From positions 146,616 through 210,615 of the forward strand of contig KN832881.1 in NCBI GenBank assembly GCA_000827325.1: a stretch of DNA of 64,000 nt. The letters are read 5' to 3'. This DNA is from Oidiodendron maius Zn (Eukaryota; Ascomycota; Leotiomycetes; Myxotrichaceae). Below, piece after piece: positions 31,504 through 43,550 of the stretch. The translations under genes were made by a program, and so were the position numbers. Under the pieces are notes generated by a model, which saw only the letters and a program-made list of their open reading frames with translations, made no database searches and had not been told where the DNA came from. Position 1 is the first letter of the stretch. Each line of letters opens with the position of its first letter.

Positions 31504-32264
31504 CTAATTCGCCTGCCCAAGGGCTGACAGCCATGTAGCAACATCCGCTTGTTGTAGTTGGAGTTCAACATGTTCGCTACCTTCTTTTTCTCTTTTCGGC
31601 GGCGGCTGAGAGGCTCCAACATCATTCTCCCTTCTTCCGGAGCCAACTGTATTTTCTGAGCTTCCTGTGGTGAGTGTAGTGCACACAGTGCCCGCACTGC
31701 TCACACTACCCCACATACTCCCGTCAAAACTCATGCGCTGCATGTAGAGCAGATGCAAGCTTGTATATTTCTCTTGCAGATTCTCGTGCCTCGAGCGTAA
31801 TGTATGCAGTTCATTCTCCAGATCTTCGAACCGCTGCCGTTGCCGGATCCGGAACGCCCGCTGGGCCTCGCGGTTCTGCGTCTGTCTCCTCTGCCATAGG
31901 ATCAGCTCTGCTATTATGCTGCGTCGGAAAAATGAATAACTTACAGCTCGAGAGGATGCGGACTTCTTAGGACCTCGCGAGAGTCTGCCGGAAGCTAGGG
32001 GAGGGTAGTTCGGAGGAAGAATAGCGTGGGTCTCCGGGTTGAAGTAGGATATCGCCTCTGGAGAAACAGATGCTTCTGATAGAACGCTTTGTTCGGAAGG
32101 TGGATTGTGCCAATTGAGGGCTTGCTGTACTCCGAATCCCCATTAGCCTATGGCAGAAAAGGAGAAAGACAGAGACATGCTTTGGTCGCTGGCTTGCATA
32201 CCTCAAAGACATTCCACTCAAAGTCGAGCACCTGGTTGCCACCCGGGGCATTTGGTTCCGACAT
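31504..32264 (-). CDS. AP-1-like (Yap/Pap1-type) bZIP transcription factor, short form
   Basis: Three exons: 32202-32264, 31945-32124 and 31504-31890, introns of 77 and 54 bp; 209 residues. It begins MSEPNAPGGNQVLDFEWNVF. Residues about 70-135 are a bZIP: basic region SRARRQTQNREAQRAFRIRQ with the fungal AP-1 signature NRxxQRxFRxR, followed by a heptad-containing helix (FEDLENELHTLRSRHENL). The second junction falls within the basic region (SSRA/RRQTQN) and is restored cleanly. No Cys-rich redox domain like that of Yap1 is present; the protein has only one Cys. The C-terminal ~70 residues are Ser/Gly/Gln-rich. It probably acts as a dimeric nuclear regulator; targets are unknown. It is divergent from a fungal transcription-factor-domain gene. 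Confidence 0.85.
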
Positions 32265-32800
32265 ATTGACCTGCAAAAGATGGAATTTTTCTGGACTAAT
32301 CGAAAAACGTATTTCATGCATTTACGTGACCACAGCTGAACAACTGCTCCAAGGGTGGTGGCGAAGAGCTGCCATTCTTATATTTATCTCCAGAGAATCC
32401 TTTCATGACCTGCATCATATGGAAGTGAGAATGAACGGGGCAATCGGATGCCATTAGAGACCATATAGGGAATTTCATGAAAGCTGCACTACAGTCTCGA
32501 TACAGACCGTAATGAAATGGGCTGAGGGCAGCCTCTGACGTGTATAGCCTCGATAGCATCACGATAAAGAACCCCTTTCGACCAAGCGCGCGTGTCCCCT
32601 CATCCTTTAAGTAAAATCAAACGACCCCAGTGTAACCCCAATGTAACCCCCACTCGAATCTCTAGATGGCGGGCATTGCGGCAACGACGAGTTGGTGCTA
32701 GTGCTTACAGGTTATGCTGATGGAACGCCGGGAGGGGCCGGACATCCATTACTGACCTATTTAGGAAAATAATGCTCCAACGTCGAGCCATCGAGCATCA
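32265..32800. promoter_or_regulatory. Shared promoter of the bZIP and fungal TF-domain genes
   Basis: A 536-bp region separates two divergent regulatory genes. It contains the near-repeat GTGTAACCCCAATGTAACCCCC at about 32631-32652, two tandem TGTAACCCC units. The minus frame 32314-32562 has no support. Confidence 0.45.
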
Positions 32801-34939
32801 ATGGCTGAATGGAGTCAATAACCGCTGCAACCATAGGTTTGAGCCTTCTTCCCCCATTTGAGCATTCCATAGGAGCCTGCTCTTGCCGTCCCTCTGATTG
32901 GGTTCCTGGCTAATACCCCTTCCAGGTCGAGCTACAGCCGATCCGGACATCGCTAGTAAGCCTGTCGCTGGAACGGGAGAGAAGAAGTCTCCACCACCAG
33001 CCCAAGCTTTCGAATGGATCCAGCATGGCGATGCGAGCGCTCGACGACGGGCGCGAGCTCATATAACTCGCGGATTCAGGCGTCAAAAAGCGGCGGAGGC
33101 AAAGAAGGCGTCGGAGAAGGAGGAGATAGCCAAGGAGAATGGGAAACCGGAAGAAACCCGCCCAGGCACCGGACCACAGGATGGCCTGGATGCTGAATTA
33201 GAGAGTGTTATCTTAGAAGGATCGACCATTCAGCCCTATGAAGCTGCAGGATATGCCAATCAAGAGGTGGTGCTGCACCCAACATTAGGATCCGGACGAG
33301 GAGACCCATTTGGATCTCTACCGGTCGACCTCGGACCTGGCGCCCACTCGCTTCTAGACCACTGTACGTATCACATCATATTGCGGGCAAAGTCTATTGC
33401 AGCTGTTGGAACGATGCCAGTGGATAAGGCATTGTACGGGACCTCAGGCACATGTCATGTCCTCGAAGCGTACCTTGCTTACTCCACAGATGCCGTCCGA
33501 TTAATGTGCAAGCTTGGGGAACCTACTCATGTGGCGGGTTTTTGACTGAAGGTCATCATTATGAGCCGATTAATGCTAATAAAAATTCATAGTCCTTTCT
33601 GGGGTAGCGCCTCTCAGCTTCCAGTTGGATGCACGAGCCAATTTCAGACATATTAAACTATTAAGCTTCGAGGCCTCCCTCACCTCCCCTCCAGCCTTCC
33701 ATGTTATCCTATCCGCAGCCGCAAGCGATCTCGCTGTACTCCATGGCAAGGACGACTCTAAGGAGGCAATCTTACATCGCGGAATGGCGATGAGTAGCGT
33801 CAGCAAGGAACTAGCTAGACGAGATGGAGGGCTTAAGATGAGAGACCAGAGCATTACTGCTGTGGCTCTGTTTGCTGGCAATGAGGTAAGTACACACTGC
33901 ACGAGACGGAGGATTGTTGCTAATATATAAGGATTAGCTTTTGTTTGGAGACCCCAAAACATTCAACACCCATATGGATGGGCTAGCTTCGATGCTGGAG
34001 ACTAGGGGAAGCCTAGAGTCGATTCGAGAATCTAAACCACAGCTCTACTCTATTATCTCATGGTGCGTTTTCTGGCTGGCATAGATACAACTATCCTGCT
34101 CACAAGGTCTCAGGTTTGATTACTCCGGAGCTTGCAACCTTCTTTCAAGACGGCGATTCTTACCCCCTACTGCAATTCCACCAGTGACTCCGATTGTATC
34201 ATCTGCCTCTTCGCCTTCGTCTACCTCACCATCTCTATCACCGGCAGACTTGCCATCTTCATTAACTTCACCCTTCGACTCTCTATCCTATGACCACCAC
34301 GGTGTGCCTCCAGCCATCTTGTTCTCTCTCCCAGACCGTTACGACCTGCGCCAGTACACCCGATCTATCTTTTATACCCTTCAAACTCTCACCCAGTTAC
34401 CCCGAACCGACCCATCTACCTCACCTCCTAGTTACCCTCAAGCTGCTCCACCTTCATCTGCAGCAGCTATCACCGCAACCGTTGACTCCGAACTGTACCG
34501 TTCTATCTGCCTGCCGGATCAGGAGGGAAACCGTAGCCGCAGACGTCATATTGTCCAAGCACATCAAATTCTAGTGCTTCTCTACTCCGCCTTTCTCTCC
34601 CATTTTGTTCCCTCTTCCCCTCCCGGCCTAGTCCAACTATTCTGTTCTCAATTTGAGACAGTCTTGCTTAGCCAATCTCCGGGCTGTGGCGTCTGGGGCT
34701 CTGCAATAGCGGCTCTCTGCGAGTCTGTATTGACCAGTGGCGGAGCTACAGAAAGCTTGGAAGCCGAGATCGAGAGAGTGTTTGATAAATCAATGGTAAT
34801 GAACTGGGAAGAGTGGAGAGATATCAAGCAGTTACTCTTAGACTTTTTCTTAAATAACGAATTATGTACCGGCCGGTTGCAAGAGCTATGGAAGACAAGG
34901 TTAGGCTTTGTTGTCATTGAGGAGGGACTGGTTACCTAA
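32801..34939 (+). CDS. Fungal-specific transcription factor domain protein (no zinc cluster seen)
   Basis: Proposed exons: 32801-32813, 32926-33537, 33593-33885, 33938-34062 and 34114-34939; 622 residues. The four downstream exons are well supported by frame-restoring junctions; the 13-nt first exon (MAEW plus one base, donor GTCAAT) is tentative. Residues about 30-65 (AFEWIQHGDASARRRARAHI ... FRRQKAAEAKK) resemble the conserved basic motif at the N-terminus of many fungal Fungal_trans_2 proteins. The middle (LDHCTYHIILRAKSIAAVG ... FHVILSAAASDLAVLHGK) matches the helical regulatory domain. A Ser/Pro-rich insertion lies at about 365-455. No Zn(II)2Cys6 motif is present. It may act as a regulator without DNA-binding domain or via partners. 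Confidence 0.7.
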
Positions 34940-35156
34940 TCACAAGCTGGTATGTTATAGATATGTATTATAGGTACAGGATCATGGAGTATCACAGGCC
35001 AAATAATCAATTGGAATACTATAATACACATTGAATCGCTAATTGCAGAAAGGAAGCTGACACTCCCTACATACCATTCTTTTTGCCATCACTGAAATAA
35101 CAAAGATCTCCCGTTCCCTATCCGGCCCGCCATCAACCCATACCTAGTTCTATCAT

Positions 35157-37583
35157 TTATTTCGCAAAGTGCAGATCGTATCCTAGCCACTTCCTGGCAT
35201 TGACCTCCGCCACCGAGAGCCCGGGGTATCCGTAAGTCAGTGGCAGGAAGAAGTACCAGCCTCCAATAATGAGAGTTAGAGTAACTCCCAATGCTGCCCA
35301 GGCAGCCAGGTGGCTTTGACCGGCGAGTTTCTCACGTGCAGGGAGGTGCCTTTTATGTTCGATAGTGCCTTTCTTGCCTGGTTTGCTGAATGACGGATCG
35401 TCGAGGCTGGGTTCAACGTTGAAGACGAATTCAAGAAGACCGCCAGTTACAAGTGCAGAAGCGAGATGGGCTGGTAGATAATGGTGAAGAAAGAGCTGAC
35501 GGCCCATGAGGTAGAATGGGAGATAGTGGGTGGCCCAGGCAAGGAAGAAGAATCCGGTAGAGTTGTAGAGGCGCGACCGAGTGCCTACAGCTTGTCAGTA
35601 CCTTGCACATAAGAGCGAGAGTGAAGTGACTTACGACTGTCAAGGGCATCAATCCCACGACGAAGAGACAGCTGGTCTGCTCCAATAATACCAGCAAAAA
35701 CTGCCAGCAAACTGCTAGTGATCCACCAGGCAATTGGATTTCCAATAAAATAAATTTGCTGCCTGGTATCGGCATGTGTCCAGAAACTGACGCCTCTGAA
35801 CAAGAATGGCCACATATAGGGCTGGCTGGCATACGGATGGCTGCTAGTTAATGCGTTGTTATGGACGAACATAGCTCGCTGCAATTCAAGCCATTTCAGA
35901 ATGAATGGCCTACTCGTGGGCTTGCGTTCTTCCTTTATAAGGCGGGGACTGTCCTCAGGGATTGATGGGATCTCATCAACAAACCAAACATTCGATCCCT
36001 GGACAATATTCTTGTTGCCATTGATTTCTTGTTGCTTGTAAGCCCAATCTGGCAGAGGTGTTGTGTGGGTCCACATAGCCACTTTGCTAGGGTGGTGGAC
36101 GAGCTTGAATTGGCCTGCGAGACTCTTGAATTCTTGCCCGGCTTTGCCACCCTCGATTCGGAGTTCGAATAGAGTGTCGTTTAACCGATTGGTATAAGCC
36201 TCTTCCATTGGGACTGTCGTGAACTCTTGATTGGTAGGATAGTATGGCGACGCAACATCGTGTGACAAGAGCATCGTGTTGGTAACAACGTGTCTGAGTC
36301 GGACAAGATCATTGTTCTTCACATGATGTCCTAAGATTTCATCGTTGGTCAGAGGAATAATTTGCCAGTGATTGTTGGCATCCGCATGAGGATATCCGGT
36401 CACCTGCTGTCCTTGACTTGATACACGGCCATCCTCATATCTCAGCGGATATCTATCTGGATGGCTATGTAAGTACGCAAGAGTTTCTTTGTGGCGGAGT
36501 TGAATTGTATCGTAGTAGTCAATAGTTACTGCATTAGCTGTCATGGCGTTGTCGCTCAGAGTTTCTTGGAATTCGGGTGACATAAATTCATCCCCAGGAC
36601 CTGATCGATAGAGGATTGCAAAATGCACTTGAAACCAGAATAGATAAAAGAAGAAAGGGAAAATAATAAGTCCAATCACGCGAGCTGTAAAGTGTTTCCC
36701 AAATTCAGGCAGGGATAAGGAACCCTGGCGTCGGTTGACATCCAAAAGAGCCCAGAGATCAATCAAGACGGCGGATCCAATGGTGACGAAAGCAAACAAG
36801 CCAACATATTTTGTCGAAATGACGCAGCTCAGAGAAAAGCCAGTCAATAATAACCACTTCCACCACTTCCGTCCGAATGGCTCGTGTCGCTCCTTGTAAA
36901 ATTTTATATAGCACAGTAGGCTGCAAGCCATCGCGAACACAAGTGTAGCATCAAGGAGAATCAGTCTCGTCTGTCCAATATGGGCGTTGTCGAAGAGGAC
37001 AAAGCACGCGGAGAGAATGCAGGCTGGGAGGATGTATCCTGACTCCCACATGATAGTAAACACCACCGGCACAGTCAATGCTCCCAAGAAAGCCGGCATT
37101 GCGCGGAACGCTACGTATGGCACCTTATTGCTGATGTACGAATCTCCGATATTTTCAAAGTGGAAGTGCCCATCATACCCGACGAACCAGCCCATCAGTG
37201 CAAACAGAAGCTTTCCGAAGGGGGGATGAACATCAAAGAAGTAGGTTCGCTCAAGGTAGTAGGAGGCAAACTGATTTAGATAGAGATATTAGAGTTCTGC
37301 ATTTGCGTAGTTGGGGGTAATGACACCGACTGACCTTTCCAAAATGGACCTCATCGAAGACAACCTCATTTGGATGGCTAATCCCCCAGAATCTTGTGAC
37401 GAATGCCAACACGGTGATTATTGCGAGAGCGATCCTGTAATCCCATTCGGCACCTGGTTTGGCCTGGACCGGAGTCTGTAGCTCCGCCACCAGAGGAGCT
37501 GCTACACCCGTGGACAAAGCATCCTTTGCCTTTGCCGGCGTCGAGGCATCCTTCCGTTTCCGTACCGATCCCACTTGTGACAT
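35157..37583 (-). CDS. pmt4: Dolichyl-phosphate-mannose protein O-mannosyltransferase, Pmt4 type
   Basis: Three exons: 37335-37583, 35635-37270 and 35157-35584, introns of 64 and 50 bp; 770 residues. The start at 37583 (MSQVGSVRKRKDASTPAKAK) is chosen because the extension upstream lacks an ATG. The first luminal loop carries FDEVHFGK (residues 76-83; D77/E78 are the catalytic-type acidic pair). The first junction restores HFGKFASYYLERTYFFDVHP. Multiple transmembrane helices flank a luminal region with MIR repeats (VTGYPHADANNHWQIIP region, LSHDVASPYYPTNQEFT, FKLVHHPSKVAMWT). PFILKWLELQRAMFVHNNAL is typical of the Pmt4 subfamily, which acts as a homodimer on membrane-anchored Ser/Thr-rich proteins in the ER. 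The GPI protein at 2633 is the type of substrate expected. Confidence 0.94.
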
Positions 37584-38152
37584 GGCAGCGCCTAGAGAAA
37601 GGAGAAAGAACCACACTGCGTGGACCGTTAGCTGGAACTTAGAACCCCTTGAGGCTAACTTAGAAGTGGACACAAAGCTGTCACGAACAGGGCTAGGATT
37701 GACCTACAACAAAAGGAACCTTCAATATGGGAGAATTAATGAGTGTAAGAAAGATGCATTAATATGCTTCGAAGTCAAGATGTGATGTTGACAAGTGTCA
37801 CACCGGAAAAAAGATGTCCGTCCCTATTCCAACAAGCGATGTTGCAACTTTACGCGGTCGCGTAGGCTCGATAAGGAATATGTGGCTGTCAGAGCATGAG
37901 GGCCACGACGCTTTTCTTAGCAGGACCGTTCAATGGTGTTAGACAGGATCCTTTCAAAGCGAAGTAAGAGATATGAGATAGTTAAAGGTACACAGTTCTA
38001 ACCTGTGTACTAGGTAGTCTAAGTAAATGTTCCAGGGGTGAATTGAAACCAAGCTGTCTCGCATCACGTGCTATTAGTAACACGTGATATATAACGACTT
38101 CTCCTCCACCACTCCAACCCGTCCGTTGAGATAAGACAAAACAGCATGAAAT
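37584..38152. promoter_or_regulatory. Divergent promoter, pmt4 / Mmf1-like gene
   Basis: A 569-bp region between two start codons pointing apart. The inverted E-box pair at 38063-38088 lies near the Mmf1-like gene. No gene is seen. Confidence 0.5.
38063..38088. promoter_or_regulatory. Inverted pair of ATCACGTG elements
   Basis: ATCACGTG (38063-38070) and its reverse complement CACGTGAT (38081-38088) are separated by 10 bp, forming a perfect 8-bp-arm inverted repeat. It lies 65 bp upstream of the Mmf1-like ATG. RTCACRTG is the recognition consensus of yeast Cbf1 (bHLH). A bHLH-bound promoter element is inferred. Confidence 0.6.
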
Positions 38153-38795
38153 ATGGCTTCAAAAATGCTGAAGAGTGTCCTGAAAACAGGCCCCCAACTT
38201 TTAACGCTGAATACAACAAAACCTGCATCCCTGAGAAGGAATATCAACATACCTAGCCAGATTCGCCTGCTCAGTACAGATATGACTTCAATCTATAGCA
38301 AAAAAGCTATGCAGCGTCAGGATCATTACCCTTGCCCCTTTACTTGTTTGGTTCTTATTTTGCAGTTACTAACTCGCGCCATCACAGCTGTCGGTCCATA
38401 TGTAAGCGCGCCCTTGGTTTGTTGCACCTTCATAACTGAGAGATATATTGTAGTCTCAAGCAATCAAGACGCCCCATGCAATCTATTGCTCAGGACAATT
38501 GCCTGCTGATGCAAGAGGGAACCTTATTGAGGGGAGTACAGCGGAGAAAACAAGGGCCTGTCTGGAGGCTCTCGAAGCCGTTCTCACAGAAGCTGGCTCT
38601 GGACTGGACAGGATTGTTAAGGTGCAGATCTTCCTGACAGATATGGCCGATTTCGCAGATATGAACGCGGAATACGAGAAATTAATTAGGCACAAGCCTG
38701 CTAGAAGTTGTGTGGCAGTGAGGCAATTGCCTAAAAATGTTAACATCGAGATTGAATGTGTTGCATTGCCTGGTGTAGGCACCGGGCAGCTTTAA
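38153..38795 (+). CDS. mmf1: RidA/YjgF/Mmf1-family enamine/imine deaminase, mitochondrial
   Basis: Three exons: 38153-38315, 38388-38401 and 38454-38795; introns of 72 and 52 bp; 172 residues. The middle exon is only 14 nt and encodes most of PVGPY; with its junctions it yields VGPYSQAIKTPHAIYCSGQL, the exact RidA signature. The conserved catalytic-pocket Arg is in HKPARSCVAVRQLPKNVNIE and the C-terminal Glu in IEIECVALPG. The N-terminal ~45 residues (SLRRNINIPSQIRLLSTDM) are a mitochondrial presequence. The family hydrolyses 2-aminoacrylate and similar reactive enamines released by PLP enzymes; yeast Mmf1 also affects isoleucine synthesis and mtDNA maintenance. Internal Met at about residue 44 could give a cytosolic form. 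Confidence 0.92.
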
Positions 38796-38870
38796 AGAAG
38801 TTCAGAGAGCCGCAAAACCACAAACCTCTGCCCTCTCAGATCCGGCCTACGCGTTTACTATATGCTAAAT

Positions 38871-40216
38871 TTACCACTCCCTCACCTCACCTCCGGGGCC
38901 TATGAATCCAGTGTTTGTCCATGGCGCTGCGTCCTTTGATGACCGTCGAACCCATTCCTCGTCAATCTCAATTCCTAAGCCTGGGCCGCCCATCAAGTCT
39001 ATATACCCATCTTTAATGTTCCAAACCTCGGGGTTCGTAGTGTAGCTAGTAAGGTCCTCAGTTCCGGCATTATAATGTATTCCCAAACTCATTTCTTGGA
39101 TCGCGAAGTTTGGAGAGCAAGCATCAACTTGCACACAAGCTGCCAAGGCAAGAGGACCTAGTGGACAGTGGGGTGCCAAAGCCACATCGTATGCTTCACA
39201 CATACTGGCAATTCGACGTAGTTCTGATATACCACCAACATGACAGACATCCGGTTGTAGGATATCCACCGCTGCTGATTCGAGGAATGGCTTCACGTCC
39301 CAGCGGGTATGTAGCCTTTCACCAAGAGCAATTGGCGTTGTAGTATGTAGTGAAAGAGCCTTAATTCCTTCAATATGCTCTGAAAGAAGAGGCTCCTCAA
39401 TAAACATTGGCTGGTGTGGCTCCAACAATTTTGCCAGCTGCTTCGCCATTGGCTTGTGGACCCGTCCATGGAAGTCTACTCCGGCATCCATGCCCAAGTT
39501 TTTCACAGCCTTCAATCTATCCACACATGCTTGGAGGGCTGCAGGACTGTCTAGCCAGCCCAAGTCTTCAGTCCCGTTCATTTTCACAGATGTGAACCCC
39601 TGGGCTTGACGCCCCTTACTAGGTTGCGGTTAGACTCGATTCTAACGCTTATTCTGGAGGACTCACGCCTGTAATTCCACACCATCGGGTCTATCGCCTC
39701 CAATCCAAGCATATACCTTTAATTTATTTCTAAGCTTACCACCTAGCAGTTGATAAATTGGTACACCGAGCCTTCTGGCCTTTAAATCCCAAAGCGCTAT
39801 ATCAATCTACCGAGATCATCAGTCACCTTCTTATTTACGCAGATATGTTAGATATCTAGTGAAGGTAGTAAAGAACATCACTCACGCCAGACAGAGCACT
39901 CATCAATACCGGTCCTCCACGGTAAAATCCATGTCTATACATCAACTGCCAGATATGCTCAATGTCACTGCCACATGAAAGAAATCAGCATGTATGAACT
40001 CCCTGTAGCGTTACAAGGAGACAATATACGAAAGACACACTCAGCATTGAGTCCCAAGATCCTATCTCGATATGCATCAAGACACCCTTCTACAGCTTGC
40101 GAATGGCCCTCCAGCGAGGCTTCACCCCATCCCACCTTTCCCTCCTCATCTGTGATCTTGACAAAGAGCCATCGTGGAGGCACTCGGAAATATTCTAGGC
40201 TGGCAATTGCTGGCAT
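38871..40216 (-). CDS. Galactonate dehydratase-like enzyme of the enolase superfamily
   Basis: Four exons: 40041-40216, 39886-39967, 39667-39806 and 38871-39618, introns 73, 79 and 48 bp; 381 residues, the length of bacterial DgoD. It begins [20 protein letters not shown]. The lid and barrel follow: [29 protein letters not shown] and [20 protein letters not shown]. Active-site residues are [16 protein letters not shown] (Asp ligand), MFIEEPLL (Glu ligand), [10 protein letters not shown] (Glu ligand) and [14 protein letters not shown] (catalytic His). It would dehydrate a sugar acid such as D-galactonate to a 2-keto-3-deoxy acid. Substrate specificity within the mandelate-racemase/DgoD group cannot be fixed from sequence. 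The third junction uses acceptor CTAG at 39619-39620, the one that keeps the frame. Confidence 0.88.
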
Positions 40217-40693
40217 TATGAATACAGGTTTAAATATATATTCTCTGATTATGGAGATGTTTAACAAACTTTCTTGTTGTAAGTGGTGTTGATTGACAGG
40301 AGAGTGAAAATATACCTTCAGGAATCGGCGATGACAATGCCGAAACCGCACCGCTCAGGAGCCGAGATCCTCGTAATTAATGAAGTCATTCGACGCCAAT
40401 GACCTGAAGGCAATATGAGACTGACGCCCTTCAAATTGATTCCCACGTTAAACATTTTGCCATATTTAAGACGAAGACCAGCAAAATGTTTATTGCCATG
40501 TTCGTCATCTTGGAGGCTTGACTGCGCTGAAATACGACTAACCCCTGTTCTTCTATGCACCGGAAAGCCACACTTCTTGAAATTCTAATGGATAACGCTT
40601 CAATACTTCAATTCATGCTTCCGCCGCAGGTGCTAAATATGCTCAAACAATAAGCTACAAGATTCAAACATTGTGCCGAGTGGTATAATACTC
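40217..40693. other. Promoter region of the dehydratase gene
   Basis: It lies between tandem minus-strand genes. It contains the dehydratase leader and the downstream region of the dipeptidyl aminopeptidase. The minus frame 40318-40560 is not supported by motifs. Confidence 0.45.
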
Positions 40694-43550
40694 TTAAACT
40701 CCCATTCCCCTCTTCCTTTTCTCAATATCTAGAGGCACTGCGTTCGCAGTTCTTAACCATTCGCCGTTAAAGGCATTTACAATCCAATTGCTAAGTTCTA
40801 TTCAAGTTGTTAGCTTTGCATAAAGTCAGCTATAGATTCGAAGACTTACTATCATAAACAATTCTATTTGCGTTGTGGAAAAATATGCCATGATCGCTGT
40901 CAGGGAAGACATGAACATCATAATTCTCGACGCCCGCTATATCTAACTTATCTAGCAATGTCAGGGTATTCTGCATGTGCACATTGTCATCTGCGACGCC
41001 ATGCATTATCAAAAATCGTACATTTTCCCGTAAGGCAGTCGTGTTATGTATGCTTGAATTGTCGTATCCTTGTTGGTTGTGTTGTGGCATATGCATGTAA
41101 CGTTCAGTATACACGGAGTCGTAATAGCGCCAGTCAGTCACAGGAGCAACTGCCATGCCGTAGGAAAATGTTTGGCCGCCGTCTTGCTCAAGCACCTTCA
41201 GAGTCATGAAGCCGCCGTAGGACCAACCCCATATCGCAAGTCTAGATGCATCGACATATTTCTTTGCTGCCCAGATCTTCGCAGTTGCAATCTGATCATA
41301 TGCTTCGTAGTATCCTAGATTTCCGCGAATGATTGTGCGAGCTTTTCGACCGATCCACCCAGTACCGCGGCCATCGACTGTAACAACAATGTAACCAAGG
41401 TTCGCGGCAACATACGCCTGAAAATCGACAGTGAAGCGCTTAGAGACTGTCTGTGACCCAGGACCACCGTATAGATAGAATAAAACGGGATACTTCTTCT
41501 TTTCGTCAAAGTGGGGTGGTCGTCGTTCAACAACTTGGAGGTCAAATCCATCAACATTCACAGTGGAGTAGATTTGAATTGGAAGCTCATGCTTCTTTGC
41601 CATGTCTGCCAAGCCCGTATTCTCTTCAACTACGTTATCATAGTGGTTTGAATTGCTCGGTGTGCTTATGACCTTTTGCCATGGAATGTTCGGTCCGTCG
41701 TAGCTCAAGAACGCATAACCAGCTCCGCTAGAGAAGGATACATCATAGTAGCCTTCATTGCTTACATTAGTGAGAGGTTGAATATCCGAGCCATTCAAGT
41801 TAACACTGTATACTTGACGTTGGATAGGCGATTCCTTTGTCGAAACAAAGTATACTAAGTTCTTCTTTAAATCAACTGCAGATGGCGCTTCCACGACCTC
41901 CCAGTTGCCAGAAGTAAGCATTATGGGAACCGGATTATCCAAGGGTGTGAAGTAACCTAGATGGTCATTGTTTTCGTATATAACAGTATCAATATAGCCA
42001 TCCTGGGGTCGGCCATTGGAGGGATCAGCAGGAATGTATCGAGTATCTTGCGACACCTCGAACCAACCGCCATCAAGCTTTTGGACATCTTGGTTTCGTA
42101 CGGTCTTTCCAGTCCGCGTAGCTACATCGACGAGAACCATCCGTAACACATCACTCTCCCTATTAGTTTCTCGAACAAGGGCTTTACCAGTGGAGCCTGC
42201 CCAAATCACCTCGGTAATAAGCAGGTTGTCAGGCTCAAACGCACCCGCAACTTTGACCTCGAACACGTCGCCTTTTCCAACATCATAGAAGAGCAGGTCA
42301 ACTGTTGGGTTTGGTGCACCTGCCTTCGGGTACTTGATCTGTCTTACTTCCGGATAATTTTCTTCACCTGGACGAGGTTGCTTTCCACTCGGTCTGGACA
42401 TGAAGTATTGTATCGGATATTCCGGTACTTCGGATTCATTTGTGCGCAAGAACGCGAGATACTTACCATCCTCAGCCCACCAAGTTGCACTGTTCCCGCC
42501 AAAGACTTCCTCTTCGTACACCCAATCAGGTACCCCATAGAAATAGTTTGGCCCGCCGTCTGTCGTTATCCGGGTGACAGAAGAGGCGGATAGCTTGCGC
42601 AGAAAGAGATTGTTGTCTTTCACAAATACGATTGCGTCGCTTTGTGGGCTCCAGCTAGCAAGCTGAACTCTCCCATCTTTATCTGCAGGATCCAAGGGCT
42701 GCGCCGTTTGCGTCTCGACATCAAAAATCCAGTATCTTGCATAGAAAGAATGTCGCCAATTCGATTGGATATCTGTTGCAACAAGAACTTTCTTTAGATC
42801 CTTACTTGGATACACATATCTGGAAGAAAGTCCTTCCTCTTTGAACCTGAAGTAGCCATTTTTCATCAAAGTCGTTGTTTCAAGCGAGACGGCGTCTTCG
42901 CCTGGTTTGCTTGCTCTGACATCTTCTACGACAAGATAGTCTTTCCCCGCCACGCCTTGTTCAAGGAGCAAACCATCCTCGCCATTTGCGCCCTCGATCC
43001 AGCTTATGCTCTGCTTTCGTGGTCGCCATTGCTGACCTACGACCTGATCTAGCGTTATCTTCTTCCCATTGCCTCGAGTTGCAGTCGCAGTAGGATCGTG
43101 AGGGGCTTCCGAGGAGTGACGATAGGCCTGAGTAAATAAGAACAGCGCCAATGCCACAAGCCATGCACCAATGAATATCCCTCCAACTATCCAGATCAAT
43201 CGCCGGAATCCTCTATCCACGGACTTAACAGTAACATCGCCATTCAAGAACGGACCTGTCTCCAGAGCATCTCCACTCTCCTCGTCATCAAGAGAGTTAT
43301 TAGTAGGGTCAGAGTTGAATTGCCCCTCGTCTGTGTATGGTATAGACTGCCGTCTTTTATGATGTTTCGGGGTCTCCACCTGGCCATGGCTGTTCATCGG
43401 CTTCTCGCCCGCTGCCACCACACGCTCGCCGATCCGTTCGAATACTAGGCTCGTCGTTGAGGCTTCGGAAATTGTTTCATTTGATAATCGGCTTTGTTCC
43501 TCTTGTCCGTTTGTCAGAAGTTGAGCTGCTTCTTCGTCCGGTCCCGCCAT
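40694..43550 (-). CDS. dapB: Type II membrane dipeptidyl aminopeptidase (vacuolar DapB / DPAP-B family, S9B)
   Basis: Two exons: 40850-43550 and 40694-40797 with a 52-bp intron (GTAAGT...AATAG); 934 residues. A cytosolic acidic/Ser-rich tail of about 115 residues precedes a signal anchor ([20 protein letters not shown]). The luminal part has the DPP-IV beta-propeller, including [20 protein letters not shown] (the EE motif that binds the substrate N-terminus). The hydrolase domain has the nucleophile in [12 protein letters not shown] (Ser at about 777), Asp in HGVADDNVH (about 853) and His in FPDSDHGIF (about 885). It removes X-Pro/X-Ala dipeptides from N-termini. Vacuolar DapB is more likely than Golgi Ste13, judging by length; that assignment is inference. 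The last exon encodes 34 residues including [13 protein letters not shown]. Confidence 0.92.
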
